Positions 24,769 through 35,480 of a DNA stretch of 64,000 nt are shown in pieces. The DNA is from Janthinobacterium sp. FW305-129 (GTDB taxonomy: Bacteria > Pseudomonadota > Gammaproteobacteria > Burkholderiales > Burkholderiaceae_D): assembly GCF_020858115.1 (NCBI RefSeq), contig NZ_JACYMM010000003.1, positions 1 to 64,000 of the forward strand. The letters run 5' to 3'. The notes beneath the pieces were generated by a model. The model saw only the letters and a program-made list of their open reading frames with translations. It was not told the origin of the DNA and did not search any database. Positions within the stretch are counted from its first letter, which is position 1. The number at the start of each line of letters is the position of its first letter. A program made the position numbers and the translations under genes.

Positions 24769-25095
24769 TCAGTGCGCGTAATTCGATTCTTGCGCATCGC
24801 CGCGGTCTTCCGCTTTTGGACGGCCCTGGGCGTCGGACAGACGATACTTGGTGCGGCGGTCGCCCATCAGGTCGCGCAGGTCGCGGATGCTCATGCCCGT
24901 CACTTCGTGCATGCGGATCAGCAGCGAGGCGCCGACCGGCAAGCGGTGGTGACGGATCTTGCTGATGACGGGTGGCGCCACTTCGAGCAGGCGCGACAGG
25001 GCTGCGTCGTTTTTCAGCTGCATCTTGCTCAGCAGAATATCCAGCAGGTGATTCGGGTTGTAACTCTCTTGCGATGCTAATGCATGATGTGCCAT
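24769..25095 (-). CDS. Small putative helix-turn-helix protein
   Basis: A 108-residue protein. Residues 14-75 form a lambda-repressor-like helical domain: LLSKMQLKNDAALSRLLEV, then APPVISKIRHHRLPVGASLL as probable recognition helix and turn, then a closing SIRDLRDLMGDRR. The remaining tail is polar and charged. GAGGAAAAAT lies before the start. The protein is a candidate single-domain DNA-binding regulator of XRE/Cro type. No partner gene is adjacent, and its target is unknown. Confidence 0.7.
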   Translation of the reverse strand: MAHHALASQESYNPNHLLDILLSKMQLKNDAALSRLLEVAPPVISKIRHHRLPVGASLLIRMHEVTGMSIRDLRDLMGDRRTKYRLSDAQGRPKAEDRGDAQESNYAH

Positions 25096-25770
25096 GATTT
25101 TTCCTCGTCTGGTGAATGTAGAAAATAATGCCGATACGAACTTAAGGCTGGCTTAGAGTGTTTAAATAAACGCCTTCCATCAGTGTCAGCCTCCCCTCCG
25201 CCGTCCCTCCTTGTCGCACTGCCTGCACAGGACTCGCACTGCCACGCCCAGCCAACATGCACAGCTTGCCGCGTGAGTAAAAGCACGTGCAATCCGTTGA
25301 AATGAATTGCATATAAGACAATATACTAGTCCAAACACGCAGCATCTGCGCCTCGCGCAAACTTCCTGATTGTTAAATATCAATCAAACTGCTGGTTGGC
25401 TTGGCAACGATGCTATTTCAACACATTAGGATGCCAGCGGGCGCACACAAGGCTTTGCAGCAACTTGTTACAAATCAATGGTGTCGTACGGCAATAAATG
25501 CTTTGCAGCATCGTCGTTCCGGGCGCCTTGCTCACACCGCAACCTTGTCGGCAAGGTCAGCACGACATGGCCCGTCCCGGCGATTTACGCTAAACTATGG
25601 CCTGAACTTGCAGCGAGCCTGCCACCGGGCAGCCAGAGGCGCCCGGCCGGTCATCCACCGTCTCCCGCCCCGAGCGGCGCACGGCGCAAGCCCCCTGCCC
25701 AGCTGATTTGCCGCCACACTTAGTTGTCCCACTTATTTGCCGCCACATTTACCGATAAGCATCCGACTCC
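25096..25770. other. Long intergenic region upstream of miaB
   Basis: 675 nt between the divergent small regulator and miaB. The first half is AT-rich with no convincing frame. The second half becomes GC-rich. A 13-bp direct repeat ATTTGCCGCCACA occurs at 25706-25718 and 25735-25747, just before miaB. TAAACT near 25590 could be a -10 element. Open frames here lack ribosome-binding sites and recognisable residues. Confidence 0.5.
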
Positions 25771-27138
25771 ATGCAGAAAAAAGTATTCATTAAAACCTTC
25801 GGCTGCCAGATGAACGAGTACGACTCGGACAAGATGGCCGACGTGCTGGGCGCCTCCGATGGCCTGGTGCGCACCGACACGCCGGAAGATGCCGATGTGA
25901 TCCTGCTCAACACTTGCTCCGTGCGCGAAAAGGCGCAGGAAAAAGTGTTTTCCGACCTGGGCCGTCTGCGCGAGCTGAAACTGGCCAAGCCGCACCTCTT
26001 GATCGGCGTCGGCGGCTGCGTGGCCTCGCAGGAAGGCGACGCCATCGTCAAGCGCGCGCCGTATGTCGACATGGTCTTCGGCCCGCAAACGCTGCACCGC
26101 CTGCCGCAGATGATCGAGCTGCGCCGCGCCAGCGGCGATGCGCAAGTGGACATCAGCTTCCCGGAAATCGAAAAATTCGACCACATGCCGCCAGCCAAGG
26201 TGGAAGGCGCTTCGGCGTTTGTTTCCATCATGGAAGGCTGCAGCAAATATTGCAGCTACTGCGTCGTACCCTACACGCGCGGCGAGGAAGTGTCGCGCCG
26301 CTTCGAGGACGTGCTGACGGAAGTGGCGGGCCTGGCCGCCCAGGGCGTCAAGGAAATCACCCTGCTGGGGCAAAACGTGAACGCCTACCGCGGCGCGATG
26401 GAAGGCGGCGAGATCGCCGACTTCGCCCTGCTGCTCGAATACGTGGCCGACATTCCCGGCATCGAGCGCATGCGCTTCGTCACCAGCCACCCGAAGGAAT
26501 TCACGCAGCGCCTGATCGACGCCTACGCCAAGATTCCGCAACTGGTCGACCACCTGTACCTGCCGGCGCAGCACGGTTCCGACAAGGTGCTCGGCGCCAT
26601 GAAGCGCGGCTACACGGGCCTCGAATACAAGTCCATCATCCGCCGCATCCGCGCCGTGCGCCCGAACATGGCCATTTCCTCGGACTTCATCGTCGGTTTC
26701 CCCGGCGAAACCCAGGCCGACTTCGATGCCATGATGAAACTGATCGCGGACGTCGGCTTCGACAACAGCTACAGCTTCATCTTCAGCAAGCGCCCCGGCA
26801 CGCCGGCCGCCAGCCTGGAAGACGACACGCCGCATGACGTCAAGCTGGCCCGGCTGCAGCAACTGCAGGCGGCCATCGACGCCAACACGCGCAAATACAG
26901 CCTGGCCATGGTCGGCAGCGTGCAAACCATCCTCGTCGAAGGCCGCTCGAAGAAGGACACGATTGACCGCGAACTGCAAGGCCGCACGGAAAACAACCGC
27001 GTGGTCAATTTCGACGCCGGCCCGGACGGTTTGCACCTGGTCGGACAGCTGGTCGACGTGCGCATCACCGAAAGCCATTCCTACACCCTGCGCGGCGAAC
27101 TCGTCGCCAGCGCCCCCGCATTGAAAAGAGCCAGTTGA
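25771..27138 (+). CDS. miaB: tRNA-2-methylthio-N6-dimethylallyladenosine synthase
   Basis: A 455-residue radical-SAM methylthiotransferase acting on A37 of tRNAs reading UNN codons. The N-terminal UPF0004 domain supplies Cys12, Cys49 and Cys83 for one [4Fe-4S] cluster. The radical-SAM motif CSKYCSYC gives Cys157, Cys161 and Cys164. The C-terminal TRAM domain ends the protein ([20 protein letters not shown]). Length equals that of typical MiaB. Its stop overlaps the start of phoH, beginning a block of RNA, membrane and translation genes conserved across Betaproteobacteria. Confidence 0.97.
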   Translation: MQKKVFIKTFGCQMNEYDSDKMADVLGASDGLVRTDTPEDADVILLNTCSVREKAQEKVFSDLGRLRELKLAKPHLLIGVGGCVASQEGDAIVKRAPYVDMVFGPQTLHRLPQMIELRRASGDAQVDISFPEIEKFDHMPPAKVEGASAFVSIMEGCSKYCSYCVVPYTRGEEVSRRFEDVLTEVAGLAAQGVKEITLLGQNVNAYRGAMEGGEIADFALLLEYVADIPGIERMRFVTSHPKEFTQRLIDAYAKIPQLVDHLYLPAQHGSDKVLGAMKRGYTGLEYKSIIRRIRAVRPNMAISSDFIVGFPGETQADFDAMMKLIADVGFDNSYSFIFSKRPGTPAASLEDDTPHDVKLARLQQLQAAIDANTRKYSLAMVGSVQTILVEGRSKKDTIDRELQGRTENNRVVNFDAGPDGLHLVGQLVDVRITESHSYTLRGELVASAPALKRAS

Positions 27139-28199
27139 AAACCAAAGCCCCGATACAGCCGCATTACTTCATCCCCGAGCCGCTCGACAACACGCGCCTG
27201 GCGCACCTGTGCGGACCGCTCGATGAAAACCTGCGCCAGATTTCCGCCGCCCTCGACGTGACGATCTTCCGCCGCGGCGAGAAATTCATCGTCGGCGGCA
27301 GCAATGCCGAACGGGCCGTGGAAATCCTCGAGCAGTTCTACGCCATCGCCAACAAGGTCGTGCCGCTGGAAGAAGTGCAGCTGGCCCTGGTGGAACAGCG
27401 CGCCGGCCTGTCCGCCGCCTCGGAACACCACGCCAATACGCCCATCAGCACCTTCGTCGAGCCGGACATCGCCAGCCCCGTGCTGAAAACGCGGCGCGCC
27501 GACCTGCGCGGGCGCACGCCGCACCAGATCGCCTACTTGCGCGACATCCTCGAGCACGACATCAGCTTCGGCGTGGGACCGGCCGGCACGGGTAAAACCT
27601 ATCTGGCCGTCGCCTGCGCCGTCGATGCGCTCGAACGCGACGCCGTCAAGCGCATCATCTTGACGCGCCCCGCCGTCGAAGCGGGCGAACGCCTGGGCTT
27701 CCTGCCGGGCGACCTGGCGCAAAAAGTTGACCCCTACCTGCGTCCCCTCTACGATGCGCTGTATGATTTGCTGGGCTTTGACCGCACGCAAAAACTGTTT
27801 GAAAAACAGGTGATCGAGATCGCCCCGCTGGCCTACATGCGCGGGCGCACCCTGAACCACGCGTTTGTCATCCTTGATGAAGCGCAAAACACCACCGTCG
27901 AACAGATGAAGATGTTTTTGACGCGCATCGGCTTTGGCAGCAAGGCCGTGGTGACGGGCGACGTGACGCAAGTCGACCTGCACAAGAGCCAGACGAGCGG
28001 CCTGATCGACGCCGTGCACGTGCTCAAGGATGTGCGCGGCATCGGCTTCACGCAATTTAACAGCACCGACGTGGTGCGCCATCCGCTCGTCGCGCGCATC
28101 GTCGACGCCTACGAAACGGCGCAGGCGGCCAATGCCGACGCCGCCCAGTTACTTCCCTTATTGAAACCAGCTGCCGCCAAAAATGTCCGAAAAAAATAA
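27135..28199 (+). CDS. ybeZ: PhoH family protein (YbeZ)
   Basis: A 354-residue cytoplasmic P-loop ATPase. Walker A GPAGTGKT is at residues 148-155 and Walker [10 protein letters not shown] near 240, preceded by a KH-like N-terminal region. YbeZ works with YbeY in ribosome maturation and RNA processing. The only plausible start is a TTG at 27135 that overlaps the miaB stop (TTGA), with AAGAG upstream; no early in-frame ATG exists. It overlaps ybeY by 17 nt, consistent with coupled expression. Confidence 0.93.
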   Translation: MKTKAPIQPHYFIPEPLDNTRLAHLCGPLDENLRQISAALDVTIFRRGEKFIVGGSNAERAVEILEQFYAIANKVVPLEEVQLALVEQRAGLSAASEHHANTPISTFVEPDIASPVLKTRRADLRGRTPHQIAYLRDILEHDISFGVGPAGTGKTYLAVACAVDALERDAVKRIILTRPAVEAGERLGFLPGDLAQKVDPYLRPLYDALYDLLGFDRTQKLFEKQVIEIAPLAYMRGRTLNHAFVILDEAQNTTVEQMKMFLTRIGFGSKAVVTGDVTQVDLHKSQTSGLIDAVHVLKDVRGIGFTQFNSTDVVRHPLVARIVDAYETAQAANADAAQLLPLLKPAAAKNVRKK

Positions 28200-28647
28200 A
28201 CTGTCCTTGTCCGTGCAATACCCGGATGCCCGCCTGGCAACCCTGATCACGCGCCCGAACGTGCGCCGCTGGGTCAAGGCGGCCCTGTTCGCCCCGGCCG
28301 AATTCACCATCCGCTTCGTCGACGCGGAGGAAGGCCGTACCTTGAACCGCGATTACCGCGAAAAGGATTACGCCACCAACGTGCTGACCTTCGCCTACAA
28401 CGAAGGCGAAGAGCTGGCCGAAGACGAGCCGACGCGCGCCGACATCATCCTGTGCACGGACGTGCTGGAAAAGGAAGCGGCCGAGCAAAAGAAGAGCGTG
28501 GAAGAGCACACGGCCCACCTGATCGTCCACGGCGTGCTGCATGCGCAAGGCTACGACCACATGGACGACGAGGAAGCGGCCGAGATGGAGGGCCTGGAAA
28601 CGGAGATCCTCGCCAAACTCGGCATTACCGATCCGTACAAGGAGTAA
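28183..28647 (+). CDS. ybeY: Endoribonuclease / rRNA maturation factor YbeY
   Basis: A 154-residue zinc-dependent endoribonuclease. The metal motif [11 protein letters not shown] gives His116, His120 and His126, and [12 protein letters not shown] is the conserved segment before it. YbeY matures the 3' end of 16S rRNA and takes part in ribosome quality control. It begins within the end of phoH. Its stop is 4 nt before an inserted DUF4259 gene, which separates it from corC. Confidence 0.95.
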   Translation: MSEKNKLSLSVQYPDARLATLITRPNVRRWVKAALFAPAEFTIRFVDAEEGRTLNRDYREKDYATNVLTFAYNEGEELAEDEPTRADIILCTDVLEKEAAEQKKSVEEHTAHLIVHGVLHAQGYDHMDDEEAAEMEGLETEILAKLGITDPYKE

Positions 28648-28651
28648 GCAC

Positions 28652-29074
28652 ATGGGAACCTGGGCACTTGACGCCTTCGGCAACGACTACGCCATGGACT
28701 GGGCGCAGGACTTGCACGAATATAAAACCCTGGAACTGGTCGAGACCACGCTCGACAACGTCATCGACAGCCAGGAAGCGGAGCTCGAAGCGCCGTTCGC
28801 CGCCGAGGCGCTGGCCGCGCTGGAAGTGATCGCGCGCCTGCTGGGCAAGCCGGGCGAGGACGACCCGGCCACGGCCGAGGTGGATGAATGGGTGGCCGCC
28901 TGCAAGAAGAAGGTCACGCCGCCGCTGCTGGAAAAGGCGCGCCTGGCCTTCGACAAGATCGCCGCCGAGACCTCGGAACTGCACCAGCTGTGGCAGGACA
29001 GCGAGCATTTCGCCGACTGGCAAGCCGACGTGGCGCACTTGCGCGCGCGCGTGCTGGGCCCGGAAGCGGCGTAA
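28652..29074 (+). CDS. DUF4259 domain-containing protein
   Basis: A 140-residue acidic, mostly helical protein starting MGTWALDAFGNDYAMDWAQD, the recognisable opening of DUF4259 proteins. The family has no assigned function. AAGGAG lies 7 nt before the ATG, so it is probably translated with ybeY, only 4 nt upstream. In most Betaproteobacteria corC follows ybeY directly, which makes this gene an insertion into a conserved operon. Base composition is like its neighbours. Confidence 0.85.
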   Translation: MGTWALDAFGNDYAMDWAQDLHEYKTLELVETTLDNVIDSQEAELEAPFAAEALAALEVIARLLGKPGEDDPATAEVDEWVAACKKKVTPPLLEKARLAFDKIAAETSELHQLWQDSEHFADWQADVAHLRARVLGPEAA

Positions 29075-29191
29075 AAGATCGCGCAACGGCGCACTTCAAC
29101 GTATTAAATTTACATCAAAAGCGGGGAAATCCGGTATTCTCCCACTTTTGGTGTATCCTATATCCCTTCGCAACAACGGCTCACGCCTCCT

Positions 29192-30070
29192 ATGCCCGAG
29201 CACCCTAGTGGCGTCAGAACTGACGTCAAGCCCCACCGGTCACTGTTTGAACGCCTGACCGCACTCATTTCCCCCGAGCCAGAGAACCGTGCAGAATTGC
29301 TCGAAGTTCTACACGATGCGCATGAACGCAAGCTGATCGACGCCGACGCCCTGTCGATGATCGAAGGCGTGTTCCAGGTGTCGGATCTCTGTGCGCGCGA
29401 CATCATGATTCCCCGCTCGCAAATGGATGTCATCGACATCAGCAAGCCGATCGAGGAATGGATGCCGGAAGTCCTGTCCACCGCCCACTCGCGCTTCCCC
29501 GCGATCGAAGGCGAGCGCGACAAGGTCATCGGCATCCTGCTGGCGAAAGACTTGCTGCGTTATTACGCAGAAGAAACTTTCGACGTGCGCGACATGCTGC
29601 GCCCCGCCATCTTCATCCCCGAATCGAAACGCCTGAATGTGCTGCTGCGCGATTTCCGCGCCAACCACAATCACATGGCCATCGTCGTCGATGAATACAG
29701 CGGCGTCGCCGGCCTGATCACCATCGAAGACGTGCTGGAACAGATCGTCGGCGACATCGAGGACGAATACGACTTCGACGAAGCCGAGGACAACATCCTC
29801 TCGCTCAAGGAAGGCCAGTTCGGCCCCCGCTGGAGAGTCAAGGCGCTGACCGAGATCGAACAGTTCAACGAAGAAGTGGGCAGCCACCTGGTCGACGACG
29901 ACGTCGACACCATCGGCGGCCTGGTCTCGAAGTACCTGGGCCGCATGGCGCACAAGGGCGACATCTTCGACCTGGGCAATCTGCGTTTCGAGGTGCTGCG
30001 CGCCGATGCGCGCCAGGTGCACGTGCTGCTCGTCGAGCGCCTGCCCAACGTGCCGGAACTGGAACTCTGA
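29192..30070 (+). CDS. corC: CBS-domain transporter-associated protein CorC/HlyC
   Basis: A 292-residue cytoplasmic protein. Two CBS domains span about residues 65-190 (ARDIMIPRSQMDVIDIS and IVVDEYSGVAGLITIEDVLE), then a CorC_HlyC C-terminal domain from about 210. It lacks the DUF21 membrane domain, so it corresponds to short CorC, linked to Mg/Co efflux and placed next to lnt in many genomes. A 117-nt gap before the gene contains an imperfect hairpin (CAAAAG.. with ..CTTTTG around 29116-29152) and may hold an internal promoter. Confidence 0.93.
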   Translation: MPEHPSGVRTDVKPHRSLFERLTALISPEPENRAELLEVLHDAHERKLIDADALSMIEGVFQVSDLCARDIMIPRSQMDVIDISKPIEEWMPEVLSTAHSRFPAIEGERDKVIGILLAKDLLRYYAEETFDVRDMLRPAIFIPESKRLNVLLRDFRANHNHMAIVVDEYSGVAGLITIEDVLEQIVGDIEDEYDFDEAEDNILSLKEGQFGPRWRVKALTEIEQFNEEVGSHLVDDDVDTIGGLVSKYLGRMAHKGDIFDLGNLRFEVLRADARQVHVLLVERLPNVPELEL

Positions 30071-30086
30071 CATGCGCGTGCTGTAA

Positions 30087-31676
30087 ATGCGTTTCAGACG
30101 CTTAGATCCCAACGCCCCCGCCAAACCGCCCCGCAGCACGTGGGCGCGCATGCTGACTGCCTTTGTTGCCGGCGCCGTCGCCGTGCTGGCGTTCGCCCCT
30201 TTCGGCTACTGGCCTTTGCAAATCCTCAGCCTGGGCGTGCTGTTCTACCAGGTACTGCGCGCGGCGAACGTCAAGGCCGGCGCGCTGATCGGCTGGGCCT
30301 ATGGCTTTGGCTGGTGCGCGGCCGGTACGCACTGGCTGTACATCTCGATGCACCGCTATGGCGACATGGCCGCGCCGATCGCGGCCATCGCCGTGGCCCT
30401 GCTGGCCCTCTTGATGGCCATTTACGTGGCCCTGGCCATGGGCGCGGCCGCCTGGCTGCGCCAGCGCTGGGTGCTGTCCCTGCCCGCCATGACCCTGCTG
30501 GTGCTGCCGGCCATGTGGACCCTGTTCGAATGGACGCGCGGCTGGCTGTTTACGGGTTTCCCGTGGCTGGCTACCGGTTACGCCCACAATGCCAGCCCGC
30601 TGGGCGGCTTTGCCCCCATCGTAGGCGCGTATGGCCTGGGCTGGCTGGCGGCGCTGTCCGCCGGCGCCCTGCTGCTGCTAGTCCACCCCCTGCACCGCAC
30701 GCGCTGGAGCGCGCTGGGCGGCGTCATCGCCCTGTACGCGGCCGGCGTTGGCCTGCAATATGTGAACTGGACCCATCCGGTCGGGCGCCCCATCACGGTG
30801 CGCCTGTTGCAGGGGAACGTGCCGCAACAGCAGAAATTCGACCCCGGCTTCGTGCTGGGCGCCCTGCAGATGTACCAGCGCGCCATCACCAGCGCGCCGG
30901 CCGACCTGATCGCCACGCCGGAAACGGCCGTCACCGTGCTGCCGCACCAGCTGCCGCCCGGCTATCTGGATAGCCTGGCGACGTATTCGCAGCAGACGGG
31001 CAGCACGATTTTGCTCGGCATGCCCGTGCTCGACGAACAACAGCGCTTCTACAATGCGGCCCTGGGGATTTCCCCCAACGGCACGGGCGGTCCCTACTAC
31101 CAGTACCGCAAGCACCATCTGGTGCCGTTCGGCGAATTCGTGCCGCCCGGCCTGCACTGGTTCGTCGCCATGATGGCCATCCCGCTGGGCGACATGGGCC
31201 GTGGTGCCGAGGTGCAGGCCCCGCTGCAGGTACGCGACCAGCTGGTGCTGCCGAATATCTGCTACGAAGATCTGTTTGGCGAAGAAATCGCAGGACAGCT
31301 GGCCAGCGCCCACCGCCAAGGCAAGCAGTCGGCCTCGGTGCTGCTGAATATCTCGAACCTGGCCTGGTTCGGCGACTCGATCGCCATCCCCCAGCATCTG
31401 CAGATTTCGCAGATGCGCAGCCTGGAAACGGGCCGCCCCATGCTGCGTTCGACGAACACGGGCGCCACGGCCGTCATCGACGGCAAGGGCGTGGTGCAAA
31501 GCCTGCTGCCGCCGGAACAGCAAGCCACGCTGGCGGCCAAGGTGCAGGGCATGGGCGGCATGACGCCATACATTCTGTACGGCAATAAACTGGTGCTGGC
31601 CCTGGCCGCGCTGGCCCTGCTGACGGCCTTCCTGCTGTCGCGCGCCGCGCGCCGTGGCCGCGCCGCGCAGCAATAA
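30087..31676 (+). CDS. lnt: Apolipoprotein N-acyltransferase
   Basis: A 529-residue inner-membrane enzyme adding the third acyl chain to the N-terminal cysteine of lipoproteins. About eight hydrophobic segments fill the first 215 residues. The periplasmic nitrilase-like domain follows with a Glu279-Lys342-Cys392 triad ([27 protein letters not shown]). A four-codon frame (ATG at 30072, TAA at 30084-30086) lies in frame immediately before the ATG, so initiation at lnt may depend on termination there. No Shine-Dalgarno is obvious. Confidence 0.95.
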   Translation: MRFRRLDPNAPAKPPRSTWARMLTAFVAGAVAVLAFAPFGYWPLQILSLGVLFYQVLRAANVKAGALIGWAYGFGWCAAGTHWLYISMHRYGDMAAPIAAIAVALLALLMAIYVALAMGAAAWLRQRWVLSLPAMTLLVLPAMWTLFEWTRGWLFTGFPWLATGYAHNASPLGGFAPIVGAYGLGWLAALSAGALLLLVHPLHRTRWSALGGVIALYAAGVGLQYVNWTHPVGRPITVRLLQGNVPQQQKFDPGFVLGALQMYQRAITSAPADLIATPETAVTVLPHQLPPGYLDSLATYSQQTGSTILLGMPVLDEQQRFYNAALGISPNGTGGPYYQYRKHHLVPFGEFVPPGLHWFVAMMAIPLGDMGRGAEVQAPLQVRDQLVLPNICYEDLFGEEIAGQLASAHRQGKQSASVLLNISNLAWFGDSIAIPQHLQISQMRSLETGRPMLRSTNTGATAVIDGKGVVQSLLPPEQQATLAAKVQGMGGMTPYILYGNKLVLALAALALLTAFLLSRAARRGRAAQQ

Positions 31677-31822
31677 GCGGCCGATATTGCCCGAAGAGTC
31701 ACAGTGGGCCCGCAAAAACCGCTAAAATTAGCAAAACCCCGGCCCGGACGCGCTTGTTAGCAGCGTGCGGGCTTCAAGCAAACCTTAACAAAGCGCAGCC
31801 TCCCGCGCGGCGAACTCATACG

Positions 31823-32737
31823 ATGCTCACATTTCAACAAATTATCCTGACCTTGCAAACCTATTGGGACAAGCAAGGTTGCGCCCTGCTCCAGCCTTAC
31901 GACATGGAAGTCGGCGCCGGCACCTTCCACACCGGCACCTTCTTGCGCGCGATCGGCCCGGAACCCTGGCGCGCCGCGTATGTGCAGCCGTCGCGCCGCC
32001 CGAAAGATGGCCGCTATGGCGAAAACCCGAACCGCATGCAGCACTACTACCAGTACCAGGTGGTCTTGAAGCCGGCGCCGGAAAACATCCTCGACCTGTA
32101 TCTGGGTTCGCTGGCCGCGCTGGGCCTGGACCTGAAGCAGAATGACGTGCGCTTCGTCGAAGACGACTGGGAAAGCCCGACCCTGGGTGCCTGGGGCCTG
32201 GGCTGGGAAGTCTGGCTGAACGGCATGGAAGTGACCCAATTTACCTACTTCCAGCAAGTGGGCGGCCTCGATTGCAAGCCCGTGCTGGGCGAGATCACCT
32301 ACGGCATCGAACGCCTGGCCATGTATCTGCAGGGCGTGGAAAACGTGTATGACCTGGTGTGGACCGAGTGGGAAGAAAATGGAGTCACAAAAAAACTGAC
32401 CTACGGCGACGTCTTCCACCAGAATGAGGTGGAGCAATCGACCTACAACTTCGAGCACGCGAATACGGACCTGCTGTTCGAACAGTTCGGCAACTACGAA
32501 GCGGAAGCGAAGCGTTTGATCGAGCTGCAACTGACCCTGCCCGCCTACGAAAAGATCATGAAGGCCTCGCACAGCTTCAATATGCTCGATGCGCGTGGCG
32601 CCATCTCGGTGACGGAACGCGCCGCCTACATCGGCCGCGTGCGCACCCTGTCGCGCCTGGTGGCGCAAGCGTATTACGACTCGCGCGAGCGCCTCGGTTT
32701 CCCGATGCTGCCCGCCGCAGACCAAGCCGCCGCCTAA
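31823..32737 (+). CDS. glyQ: Glycine--tRNA ligase alpha subunit
   Basis: A 304-residue catalytic subunit of the alpha2beta2 bacterial glycyl-tRNA synthetase. It begins [20 protein letters not shown] and has the class II motifs [17 protein letters not shown] and [19 protein letters not shown]. It pairs with glyS 37 nt downstream. The start used is the ATG at 31823; an earlier in-frame start would add a low-complexity extension. The 146-nt gap after lnt shows no glycine riboswitch or T-box fold. Confidence 0.97.
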   Translation: MLTFQQIILTLQTYWDKQGCALLQPYDMEVGAGTFHTGTFLRAIGPEPWRAAYVQPSRRPKDGRYGENPNRMQHYYQYQVVLKPAPENILDLYLGSLAALGLDLKQNDVRFVEDDWESPTLGAWGLGWEVWLNGMEVTQFTYFQQVGGLDCKPVLGEITYGIERLAMYLQGVENVYDLVWTEWEENGVTKKLTYGDVFHQNEVEQSTYNFEHANTDLLFEQFGNYEAEAKRLIELQLTLPAYEKIMKASHSFNMLDARGAISVTERAAYIGRVRTLSRLVAQAYYDSRERLGFPMLPAADQAAA

Positions 32738-32774
32738 TTCGAGCCTCTACACCGCCGTACCTGACAAGAACACC

Positions 32775-34877
32775 ATGAACCAAACACTGCTCATCGAACT
32801 GCTGACCGAAGAACTGCCGCCGAAAGCGCTGGCCAAACTGGGCGCCGCCTTCACGGCCGGCATCGTCAACGGCCTGAAATCGCGCGACTTCCTGGAAGCC
32901 GACAGCGTCGCCACCAGCTACGCCTCGCCGCGCCGCCTGGCCGTCTCCATCACCAACGTGCGCGAAGTCTCGCCCGATAAATCGATCCGCGAAAAAGTCT
33001 TGCCCGTCTCCGTGGCGCTGGACGCGAACGGCAACGGCACGCCGCCGCTGGCCAAGAAACTGGCCGCGCTGGGTTTTCCCGATCTGACGGTGGCCGAGCT
33101 GGAACGCGCCGCCGACGGCAAGGCTGAAAGCTTCTTCTATACCTACACGGCGCCCGGCAGCAAACTGGAAACGGGCGCGCAAGCCGCCTTGACAGAGTCC
33201 TGCGCCAAGCTGCCGATTCCAAAACTGATGAGCTACCAGCGCCCGGACGGCACCACCGTGCAATTCGTGCGCCCGGCCCACAGCCTGATCGCCCTGCACG
33301 GCATCAACATCCTGCCCCTGACCCTGCTGGGCTTGAGCGCCGGCCGCACCACGCTGGGCCACCGCTTCCTCACCGACGGCGAACCGATCACCATCGCGCA
33401 CGCGGAAAACTATGCGCCGTCGCTGATTCTCAACGCCAGCGTCATTGCCAGCAACGAGGAACGCAAGGAACGCATCCGCGCCCAGCTGCTGGACAAGGCC
33501 GGCGCCGACCAGGTACTGATGCCAGAGGCGCTGCTCGATGAAGTCACGGCCCTGGTCGAATGGCCGGTCGTGTATGAATGCCACTTCGAGGAAGAATTCC
33601 TGGCCGTGCCGCAGGAATGCCTGATCCTCACCATGCAGACGAACCAGAAATACTTCGCCCTGACCGACAGCGAAGGCAAGCTGCGCTCGCGCTTTTTGAT
33701 CGTCTCGAACATCGAGACGAACACGCCCGAGCACATCATCGGCGGCAACGAGCGCGTCGTGCGCCCGCGCCTGTCCGACGCCAAGTTCTTCTTCGAGCAA
33801 GACAAGAAGAAGACCCTGGCATCGCGCCTGCCGCTGCTGGCCAACGTCGTCTACCACAACAAGCTGGGCACGCAAGCGGCCCGCACAGAGCGCGTCAAGT
33901 CGCTGGCCGGCGCCATCGCCGCCAAGCTGCAATATGACGTGGCGCTGGCCGAACGCGGCGCCCTGCTGGCCAAGGCCGATCTGCTGACCGACATGGTGGG
34001 CGAATTCCCCGAACTGCAAGGCATCATGGGCACGTATTACGCGCGCCATGACGGCGAGCCGGAAGAAGTGGCGCTGGCCGCCTCCGAGCACTACCAGCCG
34101 CGCTTTGCCGGCGACAGCCTGCCGTCGACCGCCACCGGCACCGCCGTGGCTCTGGCCGACAAGCTCGAAACCCTGGTCGGCATCTGGGCCATCGGCCTGG
34201 CGCCCACGGGCGACAAGGATCCGTTCGCGCTGCGCCGCCACGCCCTGGGCGTGCTGCGCATGCTGCTGGAAAAACGCCTGCCATTGTCGATCCAGGGCTT
34301 GCTGGCCGATGCGGCCGCGCAGTTCGCAGCGGTGCCCGGCTTCAAGGACCCGGTCACGGATGTCACCACCTTCATGCTGGACCGCCTGCGCGGCATCCTG
34401 CGCGAGCGCGGTTTCTCGCCGAACGAGATCGAAGCCGTCGTGGCGCAGAATCCCGACCGCCTGGACGACATCGTGCAGCGCCTGGAAGCCGTGCAGGCGT
34501 TTGCCGCCTTGCCGGAAAGCGCTTCGCTGGCGGCCGCCAACAAGCGCATCACGAACATCCTGAAAAAGAACGAGGAAGCCGTGAGCCAGGTCGCTGCCGG
34601 CGGCGTGAACGTGGCGCTGCTGCAGGACGAGGCGGAGAAAAAACTCGCCGCCGCCGTCTCGCGCGTGCAGCCGGAAGTCGACGCGGCCTTCGCCAAGGGC
34701 GATTTCACCAGCACCCTGCAAACCCTGGCGCAGCTGCGCGATGACGTCGATGGCTTCTTCAACGACGTGATGGTGATGGCCGAGGATGTCGCCCTGCGCA
34801 ACAACCGCCTGGCACTGCTGTCGTCCCTGCACGGCATGATGAACCGCGTGGCCGACATTTCCAAGCTGGCGGCATAA
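32775..34877 (+). CDS. glyS: Glycine--tRNA ligase beta subunit
   Basis: A 700-residue subunit needed for tRNA(Gly) recognition. It starts with the diagnostic [19 protein letters not shown] and includes [20 protein letters not shown] and [12 protein letters not shown], with a C-terminal DALR anticodon-binding domain. Length matches the family. Its stop overlaps the gmhB start by one base (TAATG). Confidence 0.97.
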   Translation: MNQTLLIELLTEELPPKALAKLGAAFTAGIVNGLKSRDFLEADSVATSYASPRRLAVSITNVREVSPDKSIREKVLPVSVALDANGNGTPPLAKKLAALGFPDLTVAELERAADGKAESFFYTYTAPGSKLETGAQAALTESCAKLPIPKLMSYQRPDGTTVQFVRPAHSLIALHGINILPLTLLGLSAGRTTLGHRFLTDGEPITIAHAENYAPSLILNASVIASNEERKERIRAQLLDKAGADQVLMPEALLDEVTALVEWPVVYECHFEEEFLAVPQECLILTMQTNQKYFALTDSEGKLRSRFLIVSNIETNTPEHIIGGNERVVRPRLSDAKFFFEQDKKKTLASRLPLLANVVYHNKLGTQAARTERVKSLAGAIAAKLQYDVALAERGALLAKADLLTDMVGEFPELQGIMGTYYARHDGEPEEVALAASEHYQPRFAGDSLPSTATGTAVALADKLETLVGIWAIGLAPTGDKDPFALRRHALGVLRMLLEKRLPLSIQGLLADAAAQFAAVPGFKDPVTDVTTFMLDRLRGILRERGFSPNEIEAVVAQNPDRLDDIVQRLEAVQAFAALPESASLAAANKRITNILKKNEEAVSQVAAGGVNVALLQDEAEKKLAAAVSRVQPEVDAAFAKGDFTSTLQTLAQLRDDVDGFFNDVMVMAEDVALRNNRLALLSSLHGMMNRVADISKLAA

Positions 34878-35464
34878 TGGGGACTCCGGCGCTGAAACTG
34901 ATTATTCTCGACCGCGACGGCGTCATTAATCATGACTCGCCGGACTTCATCAAGTCGCCGGCCGAATGGCTGCCGATCCCCGGCTCGCTCGAAGCGATCG
35001 CCCGCCTGAACCAGGCCGGCTATCGCGTGGTCGTCGCCTCGAACCAGTCGGGCATCGCGCGCGAATACTTCGACATGACGGTGCTCAACGCGATCCACCA
35101 GAAGATGCACACCCTGGCGCAGCAGGTGGGCGCCGATATCGACGCCATCTTCTTTTGCCCGCACGCGGGCGCGGACAATTGCGACTGCCGCAAGCCGAAA
35201 CCGGGCATGTTCCATGAAATCTCGCAGCGCTACAACACCAGCCTGAAAGGCGTGCCCACGGTCGGCGATTCGCTGCGCGACCTGCAGGCCGGTTTCATCA
35301 GCGGCTGCGCGCCCTACCTGGTCCTGACGGGCAAGGGCGAGAAAACCAACGAAACGGGTGGCCTGCCGCCTGGCACCCAAGTCTTCCCCGACCTGGCCGC
35401 CGTCGTCGGCCACCTGCTCAAGGCGCCAGCCGCACCGGCGCCCACAGTGGCATTCAGTATCTAA
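34877..35464 (+). CDS. gmhB: D-glycero-beta-D-manno-heptose-1,7-bisphosphate 7-phosphatase
   Basis: A 195-residue HAD-superfamily phosphatase for ADP-heptose synthesis in LPS inner-core assembly. The catalytic motif LDRDGVINHD gives Asp12 and Asp14; SNQSG is motif II. The zinc-binding loop CPHAGADNCDCRKPKPG is the hallmark of GmhB, and VGDSLRDLQAG is motif IV. It is coupled to glyS and followed after 16 nt by an acyltransferase gene. Confidence 0.94.
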   Translation: MGTPALKLIILDRDGVINHDSPDFIKSPAEWLPIPGSLEAIARLNQAGYRVVVASNQSGIAREYFDMTVLNAIHQKMHTLAQQVGADIDAIFFCPHAGADNCDCRKPKPGMFHEISQRYNTSLKGVPTVGDSLRDLQAGFISGCAPYLVLTGKGEKTNETGGLPPGTQVFPDLAAVVGHLLKAPAAPAPTVAFSI

Positions 35465-35480
35465 TCTTCGGAGAACCGCA

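Noticed and set aside
25077..25383. Several short minus-strand frames between the small HTH gene and miaB
   Set aside because: They overlap each other, lack start signals, and show no recognisable sequence.
31677..31822. Glycine riboswitch or T-box in front of glyQS
   Set aside because: No tandem aptamer-like fold, T-box sequence or terminator is visible in the 146-nt gap.
32577..34832. A 751-codon minus-strand frame opposite glyS
   Set aside because: Antisense of a universally conserved synthetase gene; no motif.
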